NCBI RefSeq assembly: GCF_027352905.1
Contig: NZ_DAIEIF010000050.1
Location: forward strand, 1 to 64,000
DNA from: Acidocella sp.
Lineage (GTDB): Bacteria; Pseudomonadota; Alphaproteobacteria; Acetobacterales; Acetobacteraceae
Length of the DNA: 64,000 nt
Direction of reading: 5' to 3'
The position numbers were made by a program, and so were the translations under genes. The notes under the pieces are model-generated. The model had not been told where the DNA came from. It saw only the letters and a program-made list of their open reading frames with translations, and did not search any database. Below, one piece after another: positions 1 through 8,599 of the stretch (within the stretch, counting starts at the first letter, position 1; each line of letters opens with the position of its first letter).

Positions 1-387
1 GGCTGCCTGGAGCTGTATCTGGCCGGCCCCTCGCTGGCGCGCGAATGCGACGGGCCGGGCTATCACGATGCCGGCTCGCTGCCCGAGCGCGCCGCCGCCG
101 GGGACGACAAGGCGCAGGCGGCGCTGGCCCGGCACGCGGACCGGATGGCCCGGGCGCTGGCGGTGATCACCAATCTGCTCGACCCGGATTGCATCGTGCT
201 GGGCGGCGGACTCTCCAATATGGCTCATCTTTATGAGACTCTGCCAGATCTGATGCGGCCTTATATTTTTTCGGATCAAGCAGCGCCGAATATCAAGAAG
301 GCGCGGCACGGCGATTCCTCGGGCGTGCGCGGCGCCGCCTGGCTCTGGCCTCAGGAGAGAGACGAGGGGGGCGGGCAGCCGAGATGA
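1..387 (+). CDS. ROK-family sugar kinase, C-terminal part (truncated by window edge)
   Basis: Frame 1 is open from the first base and codes for the last 128 residues of a ROK-family kinase, which phosphorylates a hexose such as glucose or fructose with ATP in the cytoplasm. The first residues 'GCLELYLAGPSL' fit the segment that follows the last cysteine of the ROK zinc motif (CxCGxxGC-E-x-Y-x-SG). The 'DPDCIVLGGGLSN' stretch matches the C-terminal glycine-rich ROK signature. The ATP-binding N-terminus and catalytic Asp lie outside the window, so the substrate cannot be assigned. Its 3' end overlaps the convergent downstream gene by 37 bases. Confidence 0.85.
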   Translation, partial: GCLELYLAGPSLARECDGPGYHDAGSLPERAAAGDDKAQAALARHADRMARALAVITNLLDPDCIVLGGGLSNMAHLYETLPDLMRPYIFSDQAAPNIKKARHGDSSGVRGAAWLWPQERDEGGGQPR

Positions 388-1481
388 GCGAAGATCGCCG
401 CTGCCGCCCGCCGCGCGGCGCCGAACAAGGGCAGATCATCGGTGCCGAAGGCCTTTCTCACCATCGCCTCCTGGGCAGGGCGGTAGAGCGCGTGACGCTC
501 GGCGGCGCGGGCCACGGCGGGCATGATGTCCTCTGACCGTTCCACCACCTCCCCCAAAGTCCAGTGGATGAAATGCGGGTCGTCCCGCCAGCGCAGACGC
601 CGCGGATTGAGGAAGACACAGGGGCGCGGGGAGATCAGATATTCATAAACCTGGCTGCTGATATCACCGATATAGAGCGAGGCCGTGGCGGTGTAGGTCA
701 TGTCCAGCATGGCGGGCGAGCCGGTATCCACCGCGACATTGCCGCCCTGCAGCCGCCGGAGCCGATACCGCCGCGCGCCGAAATCCCGGTGAAACAGCTT
801 GATATGCGGCGCGACGAGAAGGTCATAGGCGGTCTGTGCCTTAAAGCCCGCTACCAAGGGTTTAAGGCACGCCCAGTAGGAGGACAGGTCTCCCCGGCAA
901 TGGGGGTTATAGAGCGCGAAGGGTTTGGCCGCGGGGTGGGCCTTGCGCTTCACCGCCGAGAAGATATCGAATTTGGGGTAGCCGATGATCTTGCGGCAGC
1001 CGCCGAGCAGGTGGCGCTCCAGATAATAGCGCTCCATTTTAGGGCCAGGCAGCAGGACAAGGTCGAAATTGCGCATCAGCGCCTGGTCCTTGACGTAGCG
1101 GTCTCCGGCGCCATGCTTGAGCAGGATCAGGCGCGGGCGGGTCAACCCGGCCGCTTTCAGAATACCGGCGGTGTTCTCGGTGGCGAGAACCGCGTCGTAG
1201 CCGTTCAGCTCGCTCACGTTGTGTCGGAGGATCAGCGTCCGCTCCTGGTCGTGGAGCTTGACGCGGTGGAGAAGCCGCGCCGGCCAAGGTTTCGCCAAGG
1301 CGCGGATGGGAAGAGCGGGTTTGCCCATGGCCGATCTGATCCGGGCGAGATGGGCCGGGGTATCGGCGAAGGCGTAATATTCGACCACCTCGCAGCCGGG
1401 TTCTTCCGCCAGAGCGCTGGCGACGGTGGCGCCGTGATAGCATTGATAGGGCTCGGCGACGTAGATGACGGCAATTTTCAT
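351..1481 (-). CDS. CDP-glycerol glycerophosphotransferase-like glycosyltransferase
   Basis: 376 residues, beginning 'MKIAVIYVAEPYQCYHG', a Rossmann-type first strand. The C-terminal half has 'YIGDISSQVYEYLIS' followed by 'RPCVFLNP'. This resembles the GDxSS...E(Y/F)...P signature of TagF/TagB-like CDP-glycerol glycerophosphotransferases and related GT-B polymer transferases. 'LLKHGAGDRYVKD' matches the conserved H-G-x-(G/S) region of that family. It probably acts in the cytoplasm on a surface glycan. It lies 28 bases downstream of a flippase gene on the same strand and is probably co-transcribed with it. The donor and acceptor are unknown. The last 12 codons overlap the convergent ROK gene. 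Confidence 0.6.
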   Translation of the reverse strand: MKIAVIYVAEPYQCYHGATVASALAEEPGCEVVEYYAFADTPAHLARIRSAMGKPALPIRALAKPWPARLLHRVKLHDQERTLILRHNVSELNGYDAVLATENTAGILKAAGLTRPRLILLKHGAGDRYVKDQALMRNFDLVLLPGPKMERYYLERHLLGGCRKIIGYPKFDIFSAVKRKAHPAAKPFALYNPHCRGDLSSYWACLKPLVAGFKAQTAYDLLVAPHIKLFHRDFGARRYRLRRLQGGNVAVDTGSPAMLDMTYTATASLYIGDISSQVYEYLISPRPCVFLNPRRLRWRDDPHFIHWTLGEVVERSEDIMPAVARAAERHALYRPAQEAMVRKAFGTDDLPLFGAARRAAAAIFAHLGCPPPSSLS

Positions 1482-1509
1482 GAGGGGCGGTTTGCTCGCG
1501 GGCCGGAAA

Positions 1510-2856
1510 TCATCTCGATGTTAATTCTATCGACCCGGCAGGCTGATTCAGCAACCTTTCTTGCGGCCCGCGCAGATAGAGCCGCATGCCGATGAGGCAG
1601 GAGAGCAGAATGGCGCCATTGCAAAGGGCCGTGCTGAGGCAGGCGCCGCCAAGGCCGAAGAACCGTGTGGCGAAATAGAGCGCGGGAAAATAGGCCAGCA
1701 TGACCGCCGCGCGGTTGCGGGTGAGAAAGCCGATCCGGCCCATGACGGTGAGAAGCGGCTCCAGCGGCGTGATGAGAAGCAAAAAAACCGCGGCCAATAC
1801 CATGACGCAGACATAGGAGGTGACATGCGGAATTCGGGCATGCGCCATCAGCGCGAAGATGGCCTCGCCCCCCAGCCGGGCGATGACGAGCAGAACCACC
1901 GACAAGGCGAGCAGAGCGAGGAAAATCTGGCGGGTCACGAGTTTGAGCCCGGCCCAGTCCCGCCCGTCCCGCAGCTTGACCAGCTCGGGATAAAGCACCG
2001 GGGTGAGGAGTTGGGCGGGGGCGATGATGGCCTCAGCGAGCTGACGGCAGATTTGAAAGATGGCCGCCTCCGCGGCCCCCAGCCCGCCGCCGACGAGCAG
2101 GGTGGCCAGATGGCCCGAGACGTTATTGAGACTCTGGTTGAGGCTGACGGCGCGGGTAAAGGACCATAGCCCGGGGCGCGACCAGCCCCAGCCGCGAAAT
2201 GCCCTCCGCAAGGAAAAACCGTGCAGTTTTTTGACGATGGCGAGGGAGAAGAAGACGTAGAGCGCGTAATCCAGCACAATCGACGCGGCCCAGACCGCCA
2301 GGAAATAAGGCAGGCGGAGCTGGAGCAGAAACCCCGCTGCCACCCCGGCGGTGCGCAACAGGGCGGCGCAGGTGTCGTTGATGGTGACGTAATGGTAGCG
2401 ATTGGTCATGCGCAGCACGCCGGCGCACCAGCCGGTGTACATGAACGGCGCGACGCAGGCATAGAGTTCCGCCATGGCGATATCGGCCGGGTTCCAGTGG
2501 GAGAGCGCGCCATAAAGGCGCATCCCCACCAGGCTGAACAGCAATGAGGCCAAAGCGGCCATCGCGTCCAGCCGGATGCAGAAGGAAAGAATGTCGCGCC
2601 ACCCCGCCACATCACCGCTCTGATAGGCCTGGTTGCCGAAATGGATCAGCGTCCGCCAGCTTTGCAGCCGGGTCAGCATCGAGCCGGTCATGGCGATGGA
2701 GTTGATGAGGACGAGCTTGCCAAAATCATCGAGCCCGAGGGCGCGGATGGCGAGCGCCACATAGGCCAGGCTGCACAGCGCATTCACCACCCGCCCGCCG
2801 GCGAGAAACCCGGCATTCTTGAACATGGAGGCGAGGACAGCGCGGTGACGGGACAT
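1510..2856 (-). CDS. Polysaccharide/lipopolysaccharide flippase (Wzx/MATE-like)
   Basis: 448 residues, mostly hydrophobic with about 12 likely membrane helices and short polar loops, the organisation of oligosaccharide flippases of the MOP superfamily. The N-terminus 'FKNAGFLAGGRVVNALCSLAYVALAIRALG' is the typical first-helix pattern of Wzx/RfbX-like proteins (an amphipathic start, then 'ARxLG'). It would move lipid-linked oligosaccharide across the inner membrane. The next gene on the strand is a polymer transferase, so the two may form a small surface-glycan unit. The ATG start at 2856 is about 200 bases from ffh, transcribed divergently. Confidence 0.75.
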   Translation of the reverse strand: MSRHRAVLASMFKNAGFLAGGRVVNALCSLAYVALAIRALGLDDFGKLVLINSIAMTGSMLTRLQSWRTLIHFGNQAYQSGDVAGWRDILSFCIRLDAMAALASLLFSLVGMRLYGALSHWNPADIAMAELYACVAPFMYTGWCAGVLRMTNRYHYVTINDTCAALLRTAGVAAGFLLQLRLPYFLAVWAASIVLDYALYVFFSLAIVKKLHGFSLRRAFRGWGWSRPGLWSFTRAVSLNQSLNNVSGHLATLLVGGGLGAAEAAIFQICRQLAEAIIAPAQLLTPVLYPELVKLRDGRDWAGLKLVTRQIFLALLALSVVLLVIARLGGEAIFALMAHARIPHVTSYVCVMVLAAVFLLLITPLEPLLTVMGRIGFLTRNRAAVMLAYFPALYFATRFFGLGGACLSTALCNGAILLSCLIGMRLYLRGPQERLLNQPAGSIELTSR

Positions 2857-3054
2857 TCGGCCAGAGTTTCTGATGGGCGGAAAGCCGTGGTGTTAAGCCA
2901 TTTTCCCCAGGCGTCAAGAAACGGGCTGCCCCGCGCCCCGGCCCTTGACAGGCGGGCGCGGCGGGCGCATGGCCTGCCCCGGCATAACCGCCGTGCTGCG
3001 AGGGTTCGCACCACGGCGCGTTTGGCGTTGTTTGGATTTTGGAGACCTTGCCGC

Positions 3055-4425
3055 ATGTTCGACGCGCTGTCGGGCAAATTCTCGGATATTTTCGACAGGC
3101 TCCGCCGCCGCGGGGCGCTCTCGGAGGCTGATGTCACCGAGGCGCTGCGCGAGATCCGCCTGGCGCTGCTGGATGCCGACGTGGCGCTGCCGGTGGTGAA
3201 GGATTTTGTCGCCAAGGTGCGGGAGCAGGCGGTGGGGGCGGAGGTTCTGCGCTCCGTCACCCCCGGCCAGATGGTCGTGAAGATCGTCAATGACGCTCTC
3301 ATCGAGGCGCTGGGCGGCATATCCGTTCCGCTGAACCTCAACGCCCCCGCCCCCGTGCCCATCCTCATGGTCGGACTGCAGGGCTCGGGCAAGACCACGA
3401 CCTCCGGCAAGATCGCGCTGCGCCTGCGCACGCGCGAGCGCAAGAAGGTGCTGCTGGCGAGTTTGGATACGCAGCGCCCGGCGGCGCAGTTGCAGCTCGA
3501 GCAATTGGCGAGCCGCGCCGAAGTCACCAGCCTGCCAATCATCCCCGGCCAGACGCCCTTGCAGATCGCCCAGCGGGCAATGGAGACGGCGCGGCGGGAA
3601 GTTTATGACGTGGTGATCCTGGATACCGCCGGGCGGCTCTCCATCGATCTGGCGCTGATGGAAGAGGTGAAAGCCATCCGCGCCGCCGTGAACCCGGTGG
3701 AAACGCTGCTGGTGGTGGATGCGATGACCGGCCAGGATGCCGTGACCACCGCCACCGCCTTCAACCAGGCGGTGCAGGTCACCGGCATCGTTCTCACCAG
3801 GCTGGACGGTGACGCGCGCGGCGGCGCGGCCCTTTCCATGCGCGCGGTCACCGGCGCGCCGATCAAGCTGATCGGCCAGGGCGAAAAACTGGACGCGCTG
3901 GACGAGTTCAACCCCGAGCGTATCGCCGGGCGCATTCTCGGCATGGGCGATATCGTCGGGCTGGTGGAAAAGGCCGCTGCCCATATCGACCAGGCCGAGG
4001 CCGAGAAACTCGCCAAGAAGATGGCGAAGGGCAAGTTCGATTTGGAGGATTACGCCGCGCAGCTCAGGCAGATTTCCAAAATGGGCTCGCTCTCCGGCAT
4101 TCTTGGCCTCCTGCCCGGCATCGGCAAGATCAAGCAGCAGATCGCCGACGCAAATCTCGACCAGAGCGTTTTCAAGCGTCACATCGCCATCATCAGCTCG
4201 ATGACCCCGCGCGAGCGTCGGCAGCCGGATATCATGAAGGCCAGCCGCAAGAAGCGCGTGGCGGCCGGCTCCGGCACCTCCGTGCAGGAGGTGAACAAGC
4301 TGCTCAAGCAGTTCGATGACATGTCCACGATGATGAAACGGATGAATAAAATGGGCGGGCCGGAGGCGATGATGCGCCAGATGCAGGCCGCGATGGGCGC
4401 CAAGGGCGGCCGCAAACCCTTTTGA
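3055..4425 (+). CDS. ffh: Signal recognition particle protein Ffh
   Basis: GTPase of the signal recognition particle. It binds 4.5S RNA and signal sequences of nascent membrane proteins and delivers them to FtsY. The protein is 456 residues from the ATG at 3055 ('MFDALSGKFSDIFDRL'); the ORF track runs 138 codons further upstream, but that extension is not conserved family sequence. N domain about 1-95, then G domain with P-loop 'GLQGSGKTTT' near residue 106, 'DTQRPAA', 'DTAGR' and 'TRLDGDARGG'. A Met-rich M domain ends in 'MMKRMNKMGGPEAMMRQMQ'. Its RNA partner (ffs) lies at 63.2 kb. It is followed after 41 bases by rpsP. Confidence 0.97.
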   Translation: MFDALSGKFSDIFDRLRRRGALSEADVTEALREIRLALLDADVALPVVKDFVAKVREQAVGAEVLRSVTPGQMVVKIVNDALIEALGGISVPLNLNAPAPVPILMVGLQGSGKTTTSGKIALRLRTRERKKVLLASLDTQRPAAQLQLEQLASRAEVTSLPIIPGQTPLQIAQRAMETARREVYDVVILDTAGRLSIDLALMEEVKAIRAAVNPVETLLVVDAMTGQDAVTTATAFNQAVQVTGIVLTRLDGDARGGAALSMRAVTGAPIKLIGQGEKLDALDEFNPERIAGRILGMGDIVGLVEKAAAHIDQAEAEKLAKKMAKGKFDLEDYAAQLRQISKMGSLSGILGLLPGIGKIKQQIADANLDQSVFKRHIAIISSMTPRERRQPDIMKASRKKRVAAGSGTSVQEVNKLLKQFDDMSTMMKRMNKMGGPEAMMRQMQAAMGAKGGRKPF

Positions 4426-4466
4426 TTTTATGATTTAAACCCGACGATTTAAACCAAGGAGTTCCA

Positions 4467-4811
4467 ATGTCTGTCAAAATTCGTCTGTCCCGCGCCGGGG
4501 CCAAGAAACGCCCCTTCTATCACATCGTCGTGGCCGATGCGAACGCGCCGCGTGATGGCAAGTTTATCGAGCGGGTGGGCACCTACAACCCGATGCTGCC
4601 GCAGGACCATGCCGAGCGGGTGACGCTGCGGACCGAGCGCCTGCAATACTGGCTGGGCCAGGGCGCGCAGGCGACGGACCGCGTCGCCCGGTTTCTCGCC
4701 AAGGTGGAGCTGATCAAGGCGCCGGCACGGACGGAACAGCCCAAGCAATCCGCGCCGAAGAAGAAGGCGCAGGAGCGCGCCGCCGCCCGCGCCAAGGCCG
4801 AGGCGGCCTGA
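4467..4811 (+). CDS. rpsP: 30S ribosomal protein S16
   Basis: Small-subunit protein S16, needed for 30S assembly. 114 residues beginning '[26 protein letters not shown]', a textbook S16 N-terminus. The last 30 or so residues form a Lys/Ala/Arg-rich tail ('[18 protein letters not shown]'), longer than in enterobacterial S16 (about 82 residues) but usual in alphaproteobacteria. A strong 'AAGGAG' ribosome binding site stands before the ATG. It sits in the conserved ffh-rpsP-rimM-trmD-rplS order. Confidence 0.97.
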   Translation: MSVKIRLSRAGAKKRPFYHIVVADANAPRDGKFIERVGTYNPMLPQDHAERVTLRTERLQYWLGQGAQATDRVARFLAKVELIKAPARTEQPKQSAPKKKAQERAAARAKAEAA

Positions 4812-4827
4812 CCCGTTAGGGATAAGG

Positions 4828-5346
4828 GTGACGGAGAGGCTGATCCTGATGGGTGTCATCGGCAAGCCGCATGGCGTGCGCGGGCAGGTGCGCGTGCATT
4901 GCCACGGCGAGACGCCGGAGCGGCTCGCGCGGCACGTGCTGGCCGATGCCGGAGGCCGAAGCTTCGTCCTGGAATGGGCGGCGGATGGCGTCGCCTGGAT
5001 CAGCGAGATCGTGAATGGCGCGCCGCGCCGGATCACCGACCGTGACGCGGCGGCGCGGCTGACCAACACCCGGCTGTTTCTGCCTCGCTCCGCCCTGCCC
5101 GAGCTGGAAAATGACGAATTCTATCTCGCCGATCTCATCGGCCTCGCGGCCCGGGACGAGCAGGGCAAGACGCTCGGCAGCGTGGCGGCCGTGCTCGACC
5201 ATGGCGCCGGCGCCAGCCTGGAACTGACGGATGGGCGGCTCATCCCCTTCACCCGCGCCTGCGTGCCGGAAGTGCGTATCGGCCATGGCTATCTGGTGGT
5301 GAATCCGCCGGTGGAGGTGGATGCGCGGGAGGAGACGAAGGGATGA
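4828..5346 (+). CDS. rimM: Ribosome maturation factor RimM
   Basis: 172-residue 30S maturation factor that binds S19 and helps 16S rRNA 3' domain processing. '[17 protein letters not shown]' is the conserved N-terminal barrel motif, and a PRC-barrel-like domain follows from about residue 90 ('[16 protein letters not shown]'). I take the GTG at 4828, preceded by 'GATAAGG', as start. An internal ATG at 4849 is a weaker alternative because it would leave out the first beta-strand. The TGA stop overlaps the trmD start in an ATGA arrangement, suggesting translational coupling. Confidence 0.95.
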   Translation: MTERLILMGVIGKPHGVRGQVRVHCHGETPERLARHVLADAGGRSFVLEWAADGVAWISEIVNGAPRRITDRDAAARLTNTRLFLPRSALPELENDEFYLADLIGLAARDEQGKTLGSVAAVLDHGAGASLELTDGRLIPFTRACVPEVRIGHGYLVVNPPVEVDAREETKG

Positions 5347-6053
5347 GCTGGCGCGCCGATATTCTCACCCTCTTTCCCGCCATGTTTCCCGGACCGCTCG
5401 GCCATTCCCTCGCCGGGCGGGCGCTGGCGCGGGGAATCTGGAGCCTTGCCGCCACCGATATGCGGAATTTCGGCCTGGGGCGCCACCGCGCGGTGGACGA
5501 CACGCCCTTTGGCGGCGGCGCCGGTATGGTGCTGCGCCCGGATGTGGTGGATGCCGCCATCGCCCATGTCATGCCGGCGGCGGATGAGCGGCCGCTGATT
5601 TTTCTCACCCCGCGCGGCGCGCCGCTGACCCAGAAACGGGTGCGGGCGCTGGCGGCGGGGCCAGGGGCGGTTCTGGTTTGCGGCCGCTTCGAGGGGATCG
5701 ACCAGCGCGTGATCGAGGCCCGGCGGGGCGAGGAGATCAGCATTGGCGATTATATCCTTTCCGGCGGCGAGCTGTCGGCGCTGGTGCTGCTGGACGCCGT
5801 GATCCGCCTGCTGCCAGGCGTGATGGGCGAGGAGGCCAGCGCGGTGGAGGAGAGCTTCTCCGGAGCGCTGCTGGAATACCCGCATTATACCCGCCCAGCC
5901 CTATGGGAGGGCCGGCCGGTGCCGGAGGTGCTGACCCAGGGCAACCATGCCGCCATCGCCGCCTGGCGGCGCGCCCAGGCCGCCGCCGTCACCCATGCCC
6001 GCCGCCCCGATCTCTACGCCTGCCACATTGCCAGCGGCGCCGCCGCGCCCTAA
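5343..6053 (+). CDS. trmD: tRNA (guanine-N1-)-methyltransferase TrmD
   Basis: Methylates G37 of tRNAs carrying G at position 36, using S-adenosylmethionine, which prevents +1 frameshifting. 236 residues, a usual family length. N-terminal '[24 protein letters not shown]', then '[17 protein letters not shown]', '[13 protein letters not shown]' and '[16 protein letters not shown]'; together these form the deep trefoil knot SAM site. It overlaps rimM by four bases and is followed after 27 bases by rplS, so the group is probably one transcript. Confidence 0.97.
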   Translation: MSWRADILTLFPAMFPGPLGHSLAGRALARGIWSLAATDMRNFGLGRHRAVDDTPFGGGAGMVLRPDVVDAAIAHVMPAADERPLIFLTPRGAPLTQKRVRALAAGPGAVLVCGRFEGIDQRVIEARRGEEISIGDYILSGGELSALVLLDAVIRLLPGVMGEEASAVEESFSGALLEYPHYTRPALWEGRPVPEVLTQGNHAAIAAWRRAQAAAVTHARRPDLYACHIASGAAAP

Positions 6054-6080
6054 ACACCGCTTTCGAAAAGGACTGAACCC

Positions 6081-6464
6081 ATGAACATCATCCAGACCCT
6101 CGAAGCCGAGCAGATCGCGAAGCTGACCGAGACCAAGACCATCCCCGATTTCGCTCCCGGCGACACGCTGCGCGTGAACGTGACCGTGAAGGAAGGCGAG
6201 CGCTCCCGCATCCAGGCTTTCGAAGGGGTCTGCATCGCCCGCTCCAATCGCGGCCTCAACTCCTCCTTCACCGTGCGCAAAATTTCCTATGGCGAGGGGG
6301 TGGAGCGCGTATTCCCGCTCTATGCGCCGATCATCGCGGAGATCAACGTGGTCCGCCGGGGCGATGTGCGCCGCGCTAAGCTCTATTATCTGCGCGGCCG
6401 CCGCGGCAAATCCGCCCGCATCGCCGAGAAGGCGCGCGAGGTGAGCGAAGCCCCGGCCAAGTAA
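6081..6464 (+). CDS. rplS: 50S ribosomal protein L19
   Basis: Large-subunit protein L19 at the 30S-50S interface. 127 residues. '[26 protein letters not shown]' and '[19 protein letters not shown]' are the core conserved segments, ending '[18 protein letters not shown]'. The ATG at 6081 is preceded by 'AAAAGGACTG'. It is the last gene of the ffh-rplS ribosomal/tRNA group; a terminator-like hairpin overlaps its stop codon. Confidence 0.97.
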   Translation: MNIIQTLEAEQIAKLTETKTIPDFAPGDTLRVNVTVKEGERSRIQAFEGVCIARSNRGLNSSFTVRKISYGEGVERVFPLYAPIIAEINVVRRGDVRRAKLYYLRGRRGKSARIAEKAREVSEAPAK

Positions 6465-6495
6465 AACGGCCCCGCGCGGCGCGAGCCGGTTTTTT
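6464..6495 (+). terminator. Rho-independent terminator after rplS
   Basis: AAAACGGC pairs with GCCGGTTTT (one bulged base), closing a GC-rich loop, and the T-tract follows directly. It starts on the last base of the rplS stop codon and separates the ribosomal group from the leu genes. Confidence 0.7.
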
Positions 6496-6501
6496 GAGCG
6501 C

Positions 6502-6554
6502 GGCGGCCCGCAAAAGCCGCCCAGGGGCCAGGAGAACTGCCGTTCTTCTGGCCC
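6502..6554 (+). promoter_or_regulatory. Structured leader with two hairpins upstream of leuC
   Basis: Two consecutive inverted repeats fill the space before the leuC ribosome binding site. The first is GGCGGC/GCCGCC (6502-6521). The second is a 13-base-pair stem at 6525-6537 with 6542-6554, closed by the loop TGCC and containing a single G-T wobble. No T-run follows the second stem, so it is not a normal terminator. It could be an attenuator remnant, a protein-binding element or an mRNA-stabilising structure. The sequence shows the structure; any regulation by leucine is inference. Confidence 0.55.
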
Positions 6555-6577
6555 TTCGCAACTCTGGAGGAATGATC

Positions 6578-7981
6578 GTGGCCCAAACATTATTCGATAA
6601 AATCTGGGACGCCCATGTGGTGGACAAGACGGAGGACGGCACCTGCGTTCTCTATATCGACCGCCATCTGGTCCATGAGGTGACCAGCCCACAAGCCTTC
6701 GAGGGGCTGCGCATGGCGGGCCGCAAGGTGCGGCGGGTGGAAAACACCGTGGCGGTGGTGGACCATAACGTGCCCACCAGCCCGGAGCGGCTGACCGAGG
6801 TGAACGAGCCGGAGAGCGCGCTGCAGATCGCGACGCTGGAGCAGAACGTCAAGGAATTCGGGGTGACCTATTTCCCGATGTCCGATCCGCGCCAGGGCAT
6901 CGTGCATGTGGTGGGGCCGGAACAGGGCATCTCCCTGCCGGGCATGACCATCGTCTGCGGCGACAGCCATACCTCCACCCATGGCGCCTTGGGGGCGCTG
7001 GCCTTCGGCATCGGCACCTCCGAGGTGGAACACGTACTGGCTACCCAGACCCTGTTGCAGAAACCGGCCCGCAACATGCTTATCCGCGTCGAGGGCAAGC
7101 TGCCCGCAGGGTGCAGCGGCAAGGATATCATGCTCGCGGTCATCGGTAAGATCGGCACCGGAGGCGGAACCGGGCATGTCATCGAATTCGCGGGCGAGGC
7201 GATCCGCGCCCTGGACATGGCCGGGCGGCTGACCATGTGCAATATGAGCATCGAGGCGGGGGCGCGCGCCGGGCTGATCGCCCCGGATGAGACGACCTTC
7301 GCCTACATCAAAGACCGGCCCTTCGCGCCCAAGGGCGCCGATTTCGACCGGGCGGTGGAATATTGGCACACTCTGCGCAGCGATGCGGGCGCGCATTACG
7401 ACAAAATCGTGGAATTGCGGGCTGAGGATATCATCCCGCAAGTGACATGGGGCACCAGCCCGGAAACGGTGCTGCCTATCACCGGCACGGTGCCAGACCC
7501 CGCGGCAGAGCCGGATGAGGCGCGGCGCGGCCAGATGCAGCGGATGCTGGAATATATGGGGCTGGAAGCCGGGCAGCAGATCGCCGGCACGCCCGTGGAC
7601 GTGGTGTTCATCGGCTCCTGCACCAATTCCCGCATCGAGGATTTGCGCGCCGCCGCCACCGTGGCCAAGGGGCGGCGCGTCGCTCCCAGCGTGCGGGCGC
7701 TGGTGGTGCCGGGCTCCGGGCTGATCAAGCAGCAGGCGGAGCGCGAGGGATTGGCGGAAATTTTCACCGAGGCCGGGTTTGAATGGCGCGAGGCGGGCTG
7801 CTCCATGTGCCTGGGTATGAATCCCGACAAGCTGACGCCGGGCCAACGCTGCGCCTCCACCTCTAACCGCAATTTCGAGGGCCGCCAGGGGCCGGGCGGG
7901 CGCACCCACCTTCTCTCCCCCGCCATGGCCGCCGCCGCCGCTGTCACCGGGCGGATCACCGATGTCCGGGAGATGATCTGA
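6578..7981 (+). CDS. leuC: 3-isopropylmalate dehydratase large subunit
   Basis: Iron-sulfur subunit of isopropylmalate isomerase (leucine biosynthesis step 2), an aconitase-family enzyme that pairs with LeuD. 467 residues from a GTG at 6578 ('[15 protein letters not shown]'). The 'GGAGG' at 6566-6570 is 7 bases from this GTG but only 1 base from the in-frame ATG at 6572, which favours GTG; the track's start at 6494 lies in the leader. The 4Fe-4S ligands are visible in 'FIGSCTNSR' and 'GCSMCLGMN'. '[19 protein letters not shown]' is the aconitase signature. The stop overlaps the leuD start by one base. Confidence 0.96.
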   Translation: MAQTLFDKIWDAHVVDKTEDGTCVLYIDRHLVHEVTSPQAFEGLRMAGRKVRRVENTVAVVDHNVPTSPERLTEVNEPESALQIATLEQNVKEFGVTYFPMSDPRQGIVHVVGPEQGISLPGMTIVCGDSHTSTHGALGALAFGIGTSEVEHVLATQTLLQKPARNMLIRVEGKLPAGCSGKDIMLAVIGKIGTGGGTGHVIEFAGEAIRALDMAGRLTMCNMSIEAGARAGLIAPDETTFAYIKDRPFAPKGADFDRAVEYWHTLRSDAGAHYDKIVELRAEDIIPQVTWGTSPETVLPITGTVPDPAAEPDEARRGQMQRMLEYMGLEAGQQIAGTPVDVVFIGSCTNSRIEDLRAAATVAKGRRVAPSVRALVVPGSGLIKQQAEREGLAEIFTEAGFEWREAGCSMCLGMNPDKLTPGQRCASTSNRNFEGRQGPGGRTHLLSPAMAAAAAVTGRITDVREMI

Positions 7982-8595
7982 TGGATAAATTCACCACCCT
8001 CACCGCCATCGCCGCGCCGCTGGATATCGACAATATCGACACGGACAAGATCATTCCCGCCCGGTTTCTCAAAACCATCAAGCGCACCGGGCTGGGACGC
8101 AACCTCTTCGCCGATATGCGCTATAATCCAGACGGGAGCGAGAAGGCGGATTTTATTCTCAACCGGGAACCCTACCGTCACGCCGAGATACTGGTGGCGG
8201 GCGATAATTTCGGCTGCGGCTCCTCGCGCGAGCACGCCCCCTGGGCCCTGAAGGATTTTGGCATACGCTGCGTCATCGCCACCAGCTTCGCCGACATCTT
8301 CTATAATAACAGCTTCAAAAATGGGGTGCTGCCCATCGCTCTGCCGGAGGAAGCCTGCGCCAAGCTGCGCGCGGACGCCGCCATGGGAGAAAACGCCAGG
8401 CTGACCGTGGACCTCGCCCGGCAGGTGGTCATCCGCCCAAATGGCGAGGAGATTCCCTTCGAGATCGACCCCTTCCGCAAACATTGCTTGCTGAACGGGC
8501 TTGATGATATCGGCCTAACGCTGGAGCATGCTTCGGCGATCGATGCTTACGAGGCGCGGATGCCCTCCTGGCTGCCGAAAATTCAGGGAGCGTGA
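7981..8595 (+). CDS. leuD: 3-isopropylmalate dehydratase small subunit
   Basis: 204-residue swivel-domain partner of LeuC; the pair converts 2-isopropylmalate to 3-isopropylmalate. '[17 protein letters not shown]' and '[17 protein letters not shown]' are the hallmark motifs, the second contributing to substrate binding. '[17 protein letters not shown]' follows as expected. Start ATG 7981 shares a base with the leuC stop (TGATG), so translation is probably coupled. leuB begins 4 bases after the stop. Confidence 0.97.
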   Translation: MDKFTTLTAIAAPLDIDNIDTDKIIPARFLKTIKRTGLGRNLFADMRYNPDGSEKADFILNREPYRHAEILVAGDNFGCGSSREHAPWALKDFGIRCVIATSFADIFYNNSFKNGVLPIALPEEACAKLRADAAMGENARLTVDLARQVVIRPNGEEIPFEIDPFRKHCLLNGLDDIGLTLEHASAIDAYEARMPSWLPKIQGA

Positions 8596-8599
8596 CGAC

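Noticed and set aside
564-1595. 343-codon plus-strand ORF
   Set aside because: Antisense of the CDP-glycerol transferase-like gene; low-complexity Arg/Gly/Asp composition.
2945-2950. Perfect TTGACA upstream of ffh as a promoter
   Set aside because: No acceptable -10 hexamer at 16-18 bases; the region is very GC-rich, so the match alone is weak.
3099-3542. Antisense ORF over the 5' part of ffh (part of 2784-3542 minus)
   Set aside because: Ser/Arg-rich shadow of ffh codons, no independent signals.
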